Positions 33,813 through 46,201 are shown, counted from the first letter of the stretch. The stretch: 64,000 nucleotides of DNA from Nepenthes gracilis (GCA_033239525.1 BSYO01000006.1:13097319-13161318), one strand, 5' to 3'. The notes: generated from the sequence alone by a model not told the origin. A program made the numbers and translations.

Positions 33813-35580
33813 ATGTATACAAGTAGATCGCTCTCCGTATCTTCCTTCTTTGATGGGAACAATTATGCATATTGGAAGGTCCGGATGAGAGCCTTCCTCA
33901 AATCCTTGGATGAGCATGTATGGGCTAGTACCTAACTTGGGTGGACTCCGCCCAAGAGTGGTGATGAACCAAAAGTCCTATCTTTACGGTCAAAAGACGA
34001 TCTTGATGCTTGTAACTGGAATAGTAAGGGGTTACATGCTATTTTTATGGCTGTATCTCTCGATGAGTTTAAACGGATTTCAATGTGCGAAACTTCTAAA
34101 GATGCATGGGACATTATAGAAATTACTCATGAAGGTACTAAACTGGTTAAAAATTTAAAATTATAAATGCTCACCACTAGATTCGAAGAAATACGAATAA
34201 AGAAGGACGAGACATTTGATGAATTCTATGTGCAATTAAATGATATTGTAAATTTCACATTTAATTTAGGCAAACGAATCCAGAAAAACAGAATTGTTAG
34301 AAAAGTTCTACGATCTTTGCCTGAATGATTTAGACCAAAAGTTACTGCGATTGAAGAAAGCAAAGACTTAGATAAATTAAAAATCGAAGAACTTGTAGGG
34401 TCCCTACAAACTTATGAGCACACATTACCACAGTCAAGGAAAAATAAATCACTTGCTCTACAATCAAGTAGCGAAGAGCAAAACCGGGATTCCTATGAAG
34501 ACTTGTATGGCGATGACAATTTTTCCTTATTTGTTAAAAATTTCAAAAAGTTTTTAAGGAAAAATAAATCTTCATTAAACAAACTTGATGTGGATTTAAA
34601 ATGTTCATCTCAATTTGAGAAGAAAGACAGACGTGAACTCAAGGACTCTAAATCAAAAAATACTCAAGGAGTTCAATGTCATGAGTGTAAAGGCTTTGGC
34701 CACTATCGGGCTGAATGCCCAAACCTTAAACTCCAACAAGGTCAAGCCTTTAAAGCTAATGTGACCTTAAGTGATGACGAAGAAGAAGAGAGTGAAAAAT
34801 GTTCTGAAGATGGCCCTATCAAGTACAAGGCTTTTATAACCTCCATGTGTGGCAATCCAATAGAAAACTTTAATCAATCTGATGAGTCTGAAGCTGAATT
34901 TGATGGCCTTCAAGAAACCTATGACAAACTATTTAAGGAATGCTTGAAAGTAAAGAAACAAAATAAAATCTTAAATAGTAGGGTCATATATTTGGAACAA
35001 GAAAAATTAGCTCAACAATCTTAGTTAAATGCTAAAACCCAAGACATTGTGAATCTGACAACCTCATTTACTAAACAAATCACAACTCTAGAATTTGAAC
35101 TTGAGGTTACCAGAAAAGATTTGAAACAATTCTTAAATGGGTCCACAAAATTAGATCGTATGCTTGGGTTGGGAAAAATTGGTGGAAATAAACAGGGGTT
35201 AGGGTATGCTGCGACTATTATCCAAAATGATGTGAAACCTAAAACTGTTTTTATTCCCGCCACGAAAATTCCACACCAATATGTTTACAAATCCAAACTC
35301 ACTAAGCAATAGACTTGACGTGTGGAAAATAGCGTTAACTCACATCATTTGACCAATTCATATAACCTAAAAGACATGAACAAACCTCCAAAGTTTGTGC
35401 ATACTTGTCATGCGTGTGGTAAAGTTGGTTACATTCGTCCTCGCTGCTACACAAATCTTTTATACAACCAAAGACCAGGGCTAAAACTGCATAAACTTGT
35501 TGATCACATTCAACAATTGGATAAACAAGTTAAAAGGTTGAATACAAAAGTGAATTGAGTAAGACAAGTCTGGGTTAAGA
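33813..35580 (+). pseudogene. Element G gag (copia type), nearly complete
   Basis: The likely start ATG at 33813 gives MYTSRSLSVSSFFDGNNYAYW, the DUF4219-like start of copia gag, and then a UBN2-type region (DAWDIIEITHEG, RFEEIRIKKDETFDEFY). 34503-35024 holds a CCHC knuckle CHECKGFGHYRAEC, an acidic stretch and a coiled-coil-like C-part (QETYDKLFKECLKVKKQNK). 35322-35558 holds a second knuckle, CHACGKVGYIRPRC. About six stops (near 33930, 34164, 34327, 35022, 35310 and 35556) break an otherwise continuous reading. It ends at WVKKSEL, where copia pol would begin. Confidence 0.85.
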
Positions 35581-36136
35581 AAAGTGAGCTACATTACCCC
35601 TTGGCCATTTGTGACAAAAAGGGGGAGACTTGATTCTTTTTATAGGGGGAGATTTGGGGAGCTTTGTTATTTATGTTTAAAGGGGAAGATCTTGGTTCAT
35701 GTTGGTTCCTTTGTGGGTTCCTTCTGATAGGGGGAGCTTAGGAGAGATGTTATTACGGTTATTATTACTGTTAGAGGGAGTCTTGTTATTTTTGTTAGGG
35801 GAAGACATGTTACATGCTATTTCTGTTACATTTCAGTACTGCTTGTACCTCATGCCTATTTACATTGCATGCTGTTTTTCGTATTCTCCCATATTATATT
35901 CTGTCTTGTTGGTACTAACCTTACTTGACCAGGCAACTCTGTTACACTATCAATGCAGCTATCATCATCTCGACGCAGCAGTACTAGTGTAGCTGTTTAC
36001 ATTTTTTTGTCTCTTATGTATCACTAGGCGTAGATTTTTATGTACACGGATTTTATTTATGTGGTGTTTGAGCCCGTAATTCTATTGTATTTATTTATTT
36101 TCTAGGTTTTGTCATGGAATTGCCAAAGGGAGAGAT
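35581..36136 (+). other. Element G 3' untranslated tail with repeated purine tracts
   Basis: Immediately after WVKKSEL the sequence resembles the tail normally found after copia RNase H. It carries about seven GGGGGAG-like runs (near 35619, 35643, 35654, 35682, 35729, 35775 and 35799) and finally GCCAAAGGGAGAGAT before the 3' LTR, the likely polypurine tract. The ORF at 35699-35992 is not convincing. Confidence 0.7.
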
Positions 36137-37178
36137 TGTTAGAGTCTTGTTTGTAATTGGCAATTTCCGTGACCTTATGTACTAGTGAATCGGTCCGTTC
36201 CACCCTCCAGTCGCTCGAGCCCGTCCAAAGCCTCCGTGTCCTCTGTGCGCTCGCTATCCGCTCGATCGTAAAAAACAGAATGGCCCCCGCTCACTGTGCG
36301 CCGCCCCCACGCTCGAACCCAAAATCCAGAATGGTCCCTGCTTGTCGACGCTCGATACCTGCCGAGCCCAAATTCCAAAATGGACCCTCGGCTGCCGGGG
36401 CCGCCCATCTGAGCGCATTTGGGTTTTTGGAAACCCTCTGTGCGCCCGCCGTGCGCTTGAGCGGCGTGGCAACGGGCAAGTTTTTAAATGAAATTCTTGA
36501 GCCCTCTATAAATACTTGGCTTATCATTTTGGAACCCTAGAACTCTTGGCAGATCAATTTCGTGCCTCACTTGAGAAGAATCATTGTTAAAACTCCATTG
36601 ATCTTGCTTCTTTTGTGAAAACTAAAAGCTACAACTTTGAGCCTCATGTCTAACTAGTTTTCTCTACATTTTTCTCTTTACCATGTAAACACTTCCATCC
36701 TTCTACCTTCGTTGGAGACGTCGATGCATTGAAGAAGGAGACTCGATCGTGTTCGGCAATTAAAGTGACTAGAGAGTGAAGATTGACGTGAAGATCGGAA
36801 GGTGTCCGGTTCTGTTACAGCGAGCAAATCCAAGGAGTTCCTTGGTAGGGATCACAAGACGGGAGTAAGTCGGCTAGGTTAGTGCGTCGTTACCACCCAA
36901 TCTGTAAGTTGATTTTCATAGTGCATTGCTACCCTGGCCGTTGAAGCCCGGAGGGTTTTTCTCGATTACCGTGGGTATTGAGTTTTCCCTTCGTCACTAA
37001 AAATCGTGTCTTTTTACTAATGTTTATGCTTGGTTATATTTTGCTTGCTTGTCTTTATCTCTAACATCTAGAATTAAATATTTTTTACGTGTATTGGATA
37101 TTTACTCTTTACTGGTTTCGCTATTTTTATCAGGGTCGAAACTTGATTATTCACGTTAGCACAAAAAGTGCTTTTTCA
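36137..37178 (+). repeat. Element G 3' LTR, 1042 bp
   Basis: TGTTAGAGTC to GTGCTTTTTCA, followed by target duplication AAAAC. It differs from the 5' copy by scattered substitutions and a few short indels, mainly in the GC-rich CGCTCGA patch (36215-36475). Short ORFs in that patch are not genes. Confidence 0.92.
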
Positions 37179-37183
37179 AAAAC

Positions 37184-37394
37184 ATTGAATGAGAATTTTG
37201 GATAAGAACTTTTAATGAAGAACCAAGAACTTTGAACATCACTCTTTTATGCTTATACATCGATTTATAATTTTGCCTCGTCTACATACATGTTTGATTT
37301 CCCAAATTTCTTCTAAGTTTTCTTATCCTCATATTTTATATGTTTCATATGATATTTGTACCTTCTTGCTATTTTGGGTACCTTATTGGGCAAT
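37184..37394 (+). repeat. Element F 5' LTR, segment 2 of 3
   Basis: 211 bases stranded between elements G and I. It runs from the end of the array region to CTTATTGGGCAAT, the GCAAT being the target duplication of I. The pyrimidine-rich lead-in to the acceptor (CCTTCTTGCTATTTTGGGTACC) is here; its AG lies beyond element I at 59713. Confidence 0.75.
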
Positions 37395-39437
37395 TGTGAC
37401 GGAACAGATTTTTTTTTGATCTCTAATAAATCTGTCAATGACCATACAAAACTAAAACCCAAAAATGATAACTTGAATTTTATAAGGGAATATGGACGGA
37501 GTTTTCCCTAAAACTAGGCTAGACTATTACACTCAACCTGAGTAAAAACATGCAACTATGTAAATAATATACATCCACACACCTTCACATTACTAACATA
37601 GGATCCTCAAATGCCATATATACAACCATGGCTCTAAGTCAATATTTCCATCAATTACATCAAAATTTCATACAAGAGATGTCGTCTAGGACCTGTATAA
37701 ATCCGAAAGGCAAATAGTGAAAGTAGAACTACATCCATAATATAAACTTGCAGAAGTATAAATACTATTCCAACAAAATACAAAACATGTCATAACCCTT
37801 GACATATTACTTTCATCCACATATTAGATATTTACATTCAAATTAGTCAGACTCCCAAATTTGTAACAGACTTTGAAGCTCCTAAAAATCTTCCTTGCTT
37901 GGCTTTATCTATTATTGCTTGTCCAGAATCAGCTCTACGATCTCATCTAGAGTGGAAAAAAACAGCAAGAGTGAGCTGAAACCCAATAAGGTACCATAAA
38001 AGCATGCAAGTAAAAGCTATGGGAATGTCCAAAGAATAGAAACGTGTAAGGAAACAGGTGGAAAGCATAAATCAACATAAACATGTATGAAAAATCATAA
38101 ATCGGTATCAAATTCTATATGTTCATAATAATTGAACTTTTCTATCCGAGGGACCAAACTAGTAAACCTTACTAGCCAAGGGTGCAAATAATCGAGAATA
38201 GATTGTATTTTATACACAATTAGTGGCAAGAAATAGAACAAAAATATCCTTTCTAGCGGGATGAATTACAGTATTACCTCCCAAAGGCAGGTCAGACTCA
38301 GAATTTATCCTCCTGACAGTAACATCCCGAGAAAGGTTGGACCATGTATCACTCCATGGATGGAGTTATCCTCGATTACCACCGTAACATTTTAAGGCAT
38401 GTTGAAGAACCTTACCTGACTGAATAATAGTCCTAGGTCCAATTTTTATTACTGATTTAGGAGAATCAAAATATTCTTATCCTTATTTCTTAACTCTTAA
38501 CTTATTATGCCTCGAAGGCCAATCAAACTCATACAGATAATCCTTCAAATAGCTTCAAAATATCTTAGAATTTTTAACAGTATGGATTTTCACAAAAATT
38601 TCGGATACAAAACATCCAACAAGCTTAACAATAAGTCAAACAACATTTCCATCACATTTCTCAAAATTTTGAACCAAACATCCCAAAATTTTTGAGTTAG
38701 GGTTTGAGGTAAACCATTCGGACATAAATCGAATACAAATCGCATATCTAATGACGAAATCAGAGCTATATATCATTGTATATAAGTATTAACTTAAAAT
38801 CTAACCAAGAAATCACGAGGAATACACATTAATCATAACAAATCTTCAAGAACGGGGGTTTTAGATCATAAATACCAAAATAGAGATATTCAAAAGCAAT
38901 AAAAATGGAAAAAATGTCTAAGGTACACTTGCCTTAGCATGATCTACCATTATTCTTACTTGGATCAGAGTGGAATTGCCAAAATCTCTCTCTTTTTCCT
39001 CCTCTCCTTCCCTTTCCCTGTCCTTTCTTCGCTGCTCTCTTCGTGCCTTATGTTTTCTCTCTATCCTTCCCCTTTTTAAAATAAAACAAAATCAGGTCGG
39101 TGGCTAAAAATTAGGTTCGTGCTCGAGTGCCTTGCGAGTGCATGATGAGCGTAAGTCATTAGGAAATGGCACCCTCCGGGTGGCTTGAGCGAATAGCAAG
39201 CCTAGACCAATATGTTTTCAGCGCCTCCTTGTACGCTCGAGCCAGCAACATGCGCGGGCCCTTCTCGAGCAATCTACTTTTGACGCTTGCTGCTAGGCTT
39301 GAGCTAGCAGCGAGCCCAGCTCTGCTGTTTGCTACACTAAACTATTTCCCTAATTTTTCAAATTCCACTTATTTCATACTCAATTACATCAAGTTAATTA
39401 CTAGAATTTACTACGTTTTGGGAACTAAGACCTCACA
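37395..39437 (-). repeat. Element I 3' LTR
   Basis: TGTGACGGAAC to AGACCTCACA (plus strand). Minus-strand signals: TTTTAAAA TATA-like box near 39080, donor-like AAG|GCAAGTGTACC at 38932, acceptor-like CCACTCTAG|ATGAG at 37947, a shared block at about 38150-38410 and a GCTCGAGC-rich patch at about 39110-39310. Confidence 0.88.
37947..38932 (-). other. Candidate GC-AG intron inside the element I 3' LTR
   Basis: 986 bases from AAG|GCAAGTGTAC to TTTTTTTCCACTCTAG|ATGAG on the minus strand. In the 5' LTR copy the same positions read AAGATAAGTG (near 59170) and TCCAAATGAG (near 58160), so both sites have changed there. Confidence 0.4.
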
Positions 39438-40857
39438 ATTCTCCCCCACTTATAGAAATTTTATCCTTAAAATTTAACGAACCTCAAATTTTCTTAATCG
39501 AAGGAAACCTTTCTAACATTCCCAAGCTATTTCTTCAATTAAATGATTATCCTAGGAAATGTCATGCATCCAAATCGCCTTGATCTTTAGTACCTGATTC
39601 GTTCTATGCTCATCTAAATTTATCAAATCCAAAGGCAAACCCAATTCATTAACTACTTCTCCAACTTAGTTTGAAACTCCAACGATCAGAGATCCTTGCT
39701 TCAGTTTATGTTCAACCTCGAAAGTAATCATTCCTTTTGAGCCTCAAATCGAACCTTAAAATATATGAGTCCACCACAATTTCGTTGCGTAACTCTAATT
39801 AATTTTCTAACTACAAACCATTTGATTATAATCACCACCAAATCCAATTTAACTTGACACCTATAATTCTCCAATCAAGTTGACTAAGATTTTAGCATAA
39901 ACCTCAAATTATAATCAAACCCCAAATCAGAAATACTTTATATCCTCATCAATTCATTGGTATGTCTTCAAATTGACATCTTCTTAAAATACAAAATCCA
40001 TATTGATAAGAATGGCTGATTTAGTAGAAATTTAACAAATACTTACATGTCTTTGAAATACATGACCATTCACTCCTAGCCTCTCCAATCACATCAAGAG
40101 ACTGATGGAAATTATGAGCCTATATAGAATATTATGGATCCCAGATCTTCTTACAACTCATATCCATTGGCTCATATGGGAAATTCTCAAGATATCGATA
40201 TCACGAGGCCAAAAACCCACAAATCTTCAAATTACCGTCTAATTAAACTACAATTGTAACAATCTTCCCAGAATTTAATATAGCTTTAGGTTATCATCCA
40301 AATATCAAAACCCAATTACTAGAAACCCCAAGATCTTGCTAGCATACCGACGAGCACACAACCGTAAGGACTTCTTATTTCAAAATTTCATAACTCTAAT
40401 CCTTCACACAATACAACATCTTATTACCCCAATGTTGGGCTTACTCGTGATATACCTTTAATGTCTCATACGAAACACCGGGAGGCATATCAAATCTAAG
40501 ATCCCTAACATCACTTGCCACTATTAGGTCCGTTCTCCTCAAAGACATCAAGGCTCATCTTTGAAATCCTTAGACAGATCTATCCATTTACAATATCGTA
40601 GGATCGTCCTTCCTTAATTACTTAACTATTTTGGCCTTTAAAAATTATTAGACGAAAGCTATCTCCAAAAGTACTACCCATAAGTTATCAAAACAGAGAC
40701 TTCAATTACTAATTCCGACCTCCGGTAGAATAGCTCTAACTATGGACTTCTCTTTCACTCATTCCGAGGATAACCATCCACATACGAATAGGAAACATAG
40801 TCCTAAATTTTCCTCAGACATGACTCATTACATATGTCATTCCTCCTTTAGGATACA
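39438..40857 (-). pseudogene. Element I polypurine tract and decayed integrase
   Basis: A polypurine tract (AAGTGGGGGAGAAT on the minus strand) adjoins the LTR. From about 39530 to 39760 the sequence follows the integrase C-terminal region of A (segments equivalent to MLRKY, LPPNL, GEVAYRL, FEIL and KLKPR) with heavy decay. From 39760 to 40857 I can follow only scattered similarity and no open frame. Confidence 0.6.
40853..40857 (+). repeat. Target-site duplication ATACA (left) of element J
   Basis: ATACA here and at 55093-55097, immediately outside J. The joined flanks read through as continuous element I sequence (CTTTAGGATACATCTCC). Confidence 0.85.
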
Positions 40858-41025
40858 TGTGACGTCCCACGTCATATGTCATTGTACTTATCATTAATAT
40901 TATTATTATTATCATAGACAAGATCCTAAAATTAGCCATAATTTGTACTGGCTCTAATATCATATTATTCATTCATGATATTAGTCTAAATTAAGGAAGA
41001 TGCTTATTAAACATCCATAAGAATT
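40858..41025 (-). repeat. Inverted copy of the element J U5 terminus at its left end
   Basis: About 168 bases starting TGTGACGTCCCACGTCAT that are the reverse complement of the last 165 or so bases of the J LTRs (compare 48565-48733, 42025-42190). The tip coincides exactly with the ATACA duplication. The junction with direct-orientation LTR at about 41015-41025 has a short shared stretch, CATCNATAAGNATT. Confidence 0.88.
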
Positions 41026-42190
41026 GAATTAAATTATTTAAGCTCCGGCAAATTAATTGGCCACCAAGTAGATAGAAAGACACTAAGTATGGAATAAAAT
41101 TTCATATGCATTTTTCTGCATGTTCAAGGCCTATGAAATATTATATTTGGATATCGTTTGCTATGTTAAACTATATTCATGAAAGTTTGGAAGGGACTCT
41201 ATGAAAATATGAAAACATTTAGTTACGTCCAGTGACGCTCAGTTAAATTCTGTTAAAGTTCGTTTATATGAGATCCCTTCAAAGTTGAAAAAGAAAAATT
41301 GGACCATGGATCTTTTTCAGATGGTGATATTCCTTGACATGCCTTAGGATATTACAGTGGAAAATCAAAGAATTGCTTTTGTACGGTTCGTCTGTTTCGA
41401 CCCCGTCTACCAGGATTATAGGTAGTACCATCCGCCTCGGGGTGTAAGAAGGAGGACAAGAATTGGATTGTGGAATTAAGCACAATCCCGATTGTGGAAG
41501 TAAGCACAATCTATCCTATTGCTAGGATATTTTCCTTAGATTGTGTGGGTTAACACAATCCTTTATTCGATTTATCCGCTCCGTTAGCTAGTGAGGCCCA
41601 CTGGCCCTGGTCCCTAAAGATAAGGGAAAATAAATACAATCAATAAATGCTGAGAAATAAAGAAAGGTAAATGCATTGCACTTCATATATCTGCTCCTAT
41701 TTATATATGTTAATGTATCTTCTGTATAAAATGCATGCCTTTGTATGTTATGTACATTGCTGAGCATTTGGCTCACTTGCTTGCTATTTTCACTTCCCTT
41801 CAGACGAGTCTCAAGAAATAATGAAGGATGAAAAGGATTAGGAAAGAAGTTGAGGTGGCCATAATTTTGTTATGACACATATGTTGTACTTGAGATGATG
41901 AAAAGAAGAAAATATATATATATATGTGTACTGTATAAAGTTGTATCTTAGACATGTTGTAATTTTGCTTGAGATAATGGAATTGCTTCCGTTATGATAT
42001 AGAATATATGCTTCCGTCAGATTTAAATTTTTATGGATATTTAGTAAGCATCTTCCTTAATTTAGACTAATATCATGAATGAATAATATGATATTAGAGT
42101 CAGTATAAATTATGACTAATGTTAGGATCCTGTCTATAATAATAATAATATTAATGATAAGTACAATGACGTATAACATGGGACGTCACA
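41026..42190 (+). repeat. Element J left LTR, truncated (R/U5 part only)
   Basis: Corresponds to about 47570-48733 of the complete LTR; U3, TATA and donor site are missing. It keeps the shared block (about 41320-41630), the acceptor CTTCCCTTCAG ending at 41803, an AT microsatellite near 41912, and the GGGACGTCACA end. Confidence 0.9.
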
Positions 42191-42440
42191 GGTGGTATCA
42201 GAGAATATTTGAGGAGATGCTTTAGGTTGATCGATCATAAGACGGAAGCTTAGAAATAGTTTGGACTAGATTTAACATGTTTTAAATTAAACGTTTATGG
42301 TAGATAAACATTAAAACACACATGCTGACCTGTTCTTTATGATTTAATCAATCAGGGAGATAGAATTCGAAATTGAGCTTAAACATTTCAAAGGCACCGT
42401 ATCCCGAACTGCTGAGCTAAGAGTTCAATTACAAGAACTA
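42191..42440 (+). other. Element J interior 1 primer site and leader
   Basis: GGTGGTATCAGAG at 42191 is the initiator-Met-type site. About 240 bases of leader follow and run straight into RT-flanking sequence ([13 protein letters not shown]) without any gag or protease. Confidence 0.75.
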
Positions 42441-43075
42441 TTGGATAAGGGTTTTATTAGACCAAACCCGGTTTTGTTTGTGAAGAAGAAGGATGGGATC
42501 CGTTGTCTGAATAAAATCACAATAAAAAATAAATATCCGTTGCCGCGGATTGAGGATCTATTCGACCAACTGCAAGGGACTCAAGTATTCTCCAAGATTG
42601 ATCTTCGCTCTGGTTACCATCAATTGAGGATCAAAAAGGAGGATATACCAAAAACTGCTTTCCGGACAAGGTGTGGCCACTATGAATTTCTGGTTATGCC
42701 TTTTGGACTGACTAATGCCCCCGCAGCCTTCATGGATCTAATGAATCGGGTATTTCGACCATATTTGAATAAGTTCGTAGTTGTATTTATTGATGACATT
42801 CTGATTTATTCCAAGAGTTCTAAGGAGCATGAGATACATTTGAGGATGGTGCTCCAAATTTTGCGAGAGGAGAAATTATATGCCAAGCTGAAGAAATGTG
42901 AGTTTTAGCTCAATGAGGTAATATTTCTGGGCCATGTTGTCACCCAGAATGGTATTTCAGTCAACCCAAAGAAGATCGAAGCAGTTACTGGTTGAAGCCG
43001 ACCTACCACAGTAACTGAAGTGCGAAGTTTCTTGGGTATGGCAGGATATTATCGCAAATTTGTGGAAAATTTTTT
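42441..43075 (+). pseudogene. Element J interior 1 reverse transcriptase
   Basis: 42441-42908 encodes 155 residues: [24 protein letters not shown], the first catalytic Asp in [26 protein letters not shown] and an intact [10 protein letters not shown] box. Two short in-frame deletions are visible near the start (the SPWGAP and LCVDYRQ segments are missing). A TAG at 42907 and a TGA near 42994, both at Trp positions, follow, with the connection motif [14 protein letters not shown] beyond. Confidence 0.9.
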
Positions 43076-43078
43076 GCT

Positions 43079-43800
43079 ATGTCACTTGCCCGACTGACTA
43101 AGAAGGAAGTCAGGTTCGACTGGACAAAAGAATGTGAGCAGAGCTTCCAAGAGCTAAATAAGCGGCTAACATCCGCTCCCATTCTCACCATTCCGGCAGG
43201 AACAAGTGGGTTCGTAGTATATTGTGATGCCTCTAAAATTGCATTAGGCGGTGTTCTAATGCTACATGGGAAAGTCATAGCCTATGCATCACGACAGCTA
43301 AAAGTTCATGAGAGGAACTACCCTATTCATTTCTAGAACTGGCGGCAGTTGTTTTTGCTTTGAAGATTTGGAGGTATTATTTGTATGGTGAGAAGTTCCT
43401 GGTATATTCAGACCACAAAAGTTTGAAGTACTTATTTTCACAAAAGGAACTAAATATGAGACAAAGACGGTGGATCGATTTTCTGAAAGACTATGATTGT
43501 GAGATCCAATATCAACCCAGCAAGGCTAATGTAGTAGCAGATGCTTTAAGCCACCAAACATGTCTTTTAGCAAGGTTGTAGGTAAAGGAGATGGAAATGT
43601 TGGAGAAGATGCAGCAATGTGATATCCAGCAGTATGTAAAGGGAAACTGAATGATCTTATCATATCTTCGATCCAGCCAGAAATATTACAAAGGATCAAA
43701 GATAGCCAAATGAAGGATCCATTTATAGCAGAGATTGCCGGAGATATAAGTCAGGACTCTCGAGTTGACTTTAATATCCGTGCTGATGGAGTCTTGAGAT
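43079..43800 (+). pseudogene. Element J interior 1 RNase H
   Basis: 43079-43336 has [17 protein letters not shown] (first Asp) and [17 protein letters not shown]. 43360-43581 has [27 protein letters not shown] and [10 protein letters not shown] one-base deletion near 43335 and stops at about 43579 and 43648 break the domain. Confidence 0.88.
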
Positions 43801-45110
43801 TTCGAGATTGACTCTGCCTGCCAAATGATTAAGAAATTAAAAGGGAAATTATGAAGGATGCCCATCGATCACGATACACCATTCATCCGGGAATCAATAA
43901 AATGTATCAAGACATGAGAAAGATGTTTTGGTGGAGAAATGTGAAACGGGAGATTGTGAATTACATTAGGAAATGCCTAGTTTGTCAACAGCTCAAGGCA
44001 GAGCGAAAGAAGCCATCAGGCTTATTACAATCACTGCCTATTCCTAACTAGAAGTGGGAAGACATCTCCATGGATTTTGTTTCGGGATTGCCAAAGACCC
44101 CTAGGAATCACAATTCTATCTGGGTCATTGTCGATCGACTGACCATATCTGCTCATTTCTTGGCAACTCGGACGACGTATTCCCGTGATCGGTTGGCACA
44201 ACTGTACATCAATGAGATTATCAGACTCCATGGAGTGCCAGCATCTATTGTGTCCGATCGTGATCCTAGATTTGTTTCAAAATTTTGGGAGAGCTTACAT
44301 CAAGAACTGGGAACAAATCTAAAATTTAGTTTGGCATATCATCCCCAAACTGATGGGCAATCTGAGCGCACAATCAAAACTTTGGAGGATATACAGAGAG
44401 CCGCGGTGTTAAAAATGAAAGGTAACTGGGATGACCTTTTGGCTCTTGCTGAATTTGCCTACAATAACAGTTACCAAGCAAGTATTGACATGGCACTGTT
44501 TGAAGCATTATATGGAAGAAAATGCCGATCCGTTATCCATTGGGAAGAAATGGGTGATAGACGACTTCTTGGCCCTGGAGTCATCCAAGAGACCTCTGAA
44601 AAAGTTAAAATGATTCACGAAAAATTGAAGACGGCTCAAAGCCGACAGAAAAGTTATGCGGATCGCAAGAGATCAGATCTGCATTTTGCTATTGGCTATT
44701 TCGTCTTTTTGAAAGTCTCGCCGTCAAAGGGGACTTCTAGATTTGGTCTCAAGGGCAAGCTGAAACCAAGATTTATTGGCCCATTTGAGTTTTTGGACAA
44801 AGTCGGAGAAGTGGCTTATCGTCTGGCTCTGCCACCTAATTTATCTGAAGTGCATAATGTGTTTCACGTCTCTATGCTTCGAAAATATGTGCACGACCCA
44901 ACTCATGTGATCGCCCATGAGCCCTTGAATATTGAGGAAGATTTATCGTATATCAAAGAGCCAGTGCAAATTTTGGAACAAAGGGATCAAGTGCTCCAAT
45001 CAAATATTATTCCTTTAGTTAAAGTTTTGTGGCGAAATCACTCCCAAGAAGAAGCTACTTGGGAACGAGAAGATGAAATCCGCGCCAAGTATCCCCACCT
45101 CTTTCCCTAG
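43801..45110 (+). pseudogene. Element J interior 1 integrase with chromodomain-like tail
   Basis: 43851-44051 is the HHCC zinc-binding region ([22 protein letters not shown]), separated by one TAG at a Trp position. 44070-45110 is 346 residues: core Asp in MDFVSGLP, second Asp in IVSDRDPRF, Glu in TDGQSERT, then GKLKPRFIGPFEFL, FHVSMLRKYVHDPTHV and a tail with LWRNHSQEEATWERE that resembles a chromodomain. All three catalytic residues are present. Ends at a natural TAG. Confidence 0.92.
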
Positions 45111-45144
45111 AATTGTATTCTCTCCAAATTTCGAGGATGAAATT

Positions 45145-45162
45145 TTTGTAAGAATGGGAGAA
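45145..45162 (+). other. Element J polypurine tract (interior 1)
   Basis: AAGAATGGGAGAAT directly before the LTR start at 45163. The second copy (about 51508-51521) reads AAGAAGGGGAGAAT. Confidence 0.75.
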
Positions 45163-46078
45163 TTGTAAAGACCGCAATCCCGAAAACCAGGAAAGTAATT
45201 CGGGATGACTTATGTAATTCAGATTATGTTGGAATTAATCCAAAATAGTCTTTAACAAATATACTAACCCCCTATGTCTTAGTTTTCTTGCATACTCAAG
45301 CCCGATTCTTTAATATAAGTTTTAAACCTAAAAGCCAGAAATTCATTCGGGATGTGTTAGGCAATTCGGATTTTGAGGTAAATAATCTCAATTGAGCCTT
45401 GATAGGTAGACTAACTTCCCATATAGTCATTTCCCAAAACCCAGACACCCGATCTTTTAAATTTCCCTTCAAATCGAAAGCCAGGGATGTAAATCGGGAG
45501 ATGATAAGAAATTCGATTTGGGACGAAATTAATACTCGATGATCTTTAGTATCTATACTATGCTTCCATGTCCTAAATTTCTACAAACACATACCTGAAT
45601 ACCTTAAATTAAATCCTTTAAGATAATAGGCAAAATGGGAAAATTCGGCAATCAGGAGGACCTGGACAAATTCGATTTGGCAGCTGTACCAACGAAAAAA
45701 TTAGGTGGATTTTTCACTCCATGTTAGACTATAGTAAGTATAAAATATAGTAAATTAAGGATAGATTATATATTAATAGGAAAAATGGGAAAAAGAGGAA
45801 GGAAACCAAGAGGAAGTAAGGAGAAGTTCAGCTGAATTATTTAATTCAGATATGTACACATGGCACCAGCATGCACAACCACATTTGGGAAGAAATTAAG
45901 AGTGACGCAGGCAGCACACATTAGCTAAAAATTTGCCAATATGTAAGCAACAAATGGAAGGGTAAGTAGCTGTCAAATCAAGTGGTGATTCAGCAATCCA
46001 TTAGCCACATGGCAGGGATTCAAGAAAAGGAAATTGAGGTGGCAGCTGAGCTGATGACTCAGCCCCTCAATTCTGAAT

Positions 46079-46084
46079 TATAAG
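46079..46084 (+). promoter_or_regulatory. TATA box of the element J middle LTR
   Basis: AATTATAAGTATGC, about 120 bases before the donor-like site, followed by a purine-rich stretch as in C and F. The right LTR copy is near 52437. Confidence 0.55.
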
Positions 46085-46201
46085 TATGCATGAGGAGAAA
46101 AAGGAGAGGCTGATTTGAGAGAAAAACTTGATAGAAAGTAAGGGAAAAAAGGAGAAGGAAATCAGGAACAGCAAGAAGGGATGAGGAATTGCTGAAATTT
46201 G

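Larger units (their letters stand above)
22884..37178 (+). mobile_element. Element G: Ty1/copia-type element with gag but no pol (TR-GAG-like)
   Basis: Inserted in F's LTR with a perfect 5 bp target duplication AAAAC (22879-22883 and 37179-37183). LTRs of about 1.05 kb start TGTTAGAGTC and end CTTTTTCA. The 5' LTR is split by element H. The interior (33771-36136) holds an initiator-Met PBS, a near-complete gag with two zinc knuckles and a polypurine-rich tail. Protease, integrase, RT and RNase H are absent. Gag-only terminal-repeat elements (TR-GAGs) have been described in plants. Gag style suggests the SIRE/Maximus branch. Confidence 0.9.
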
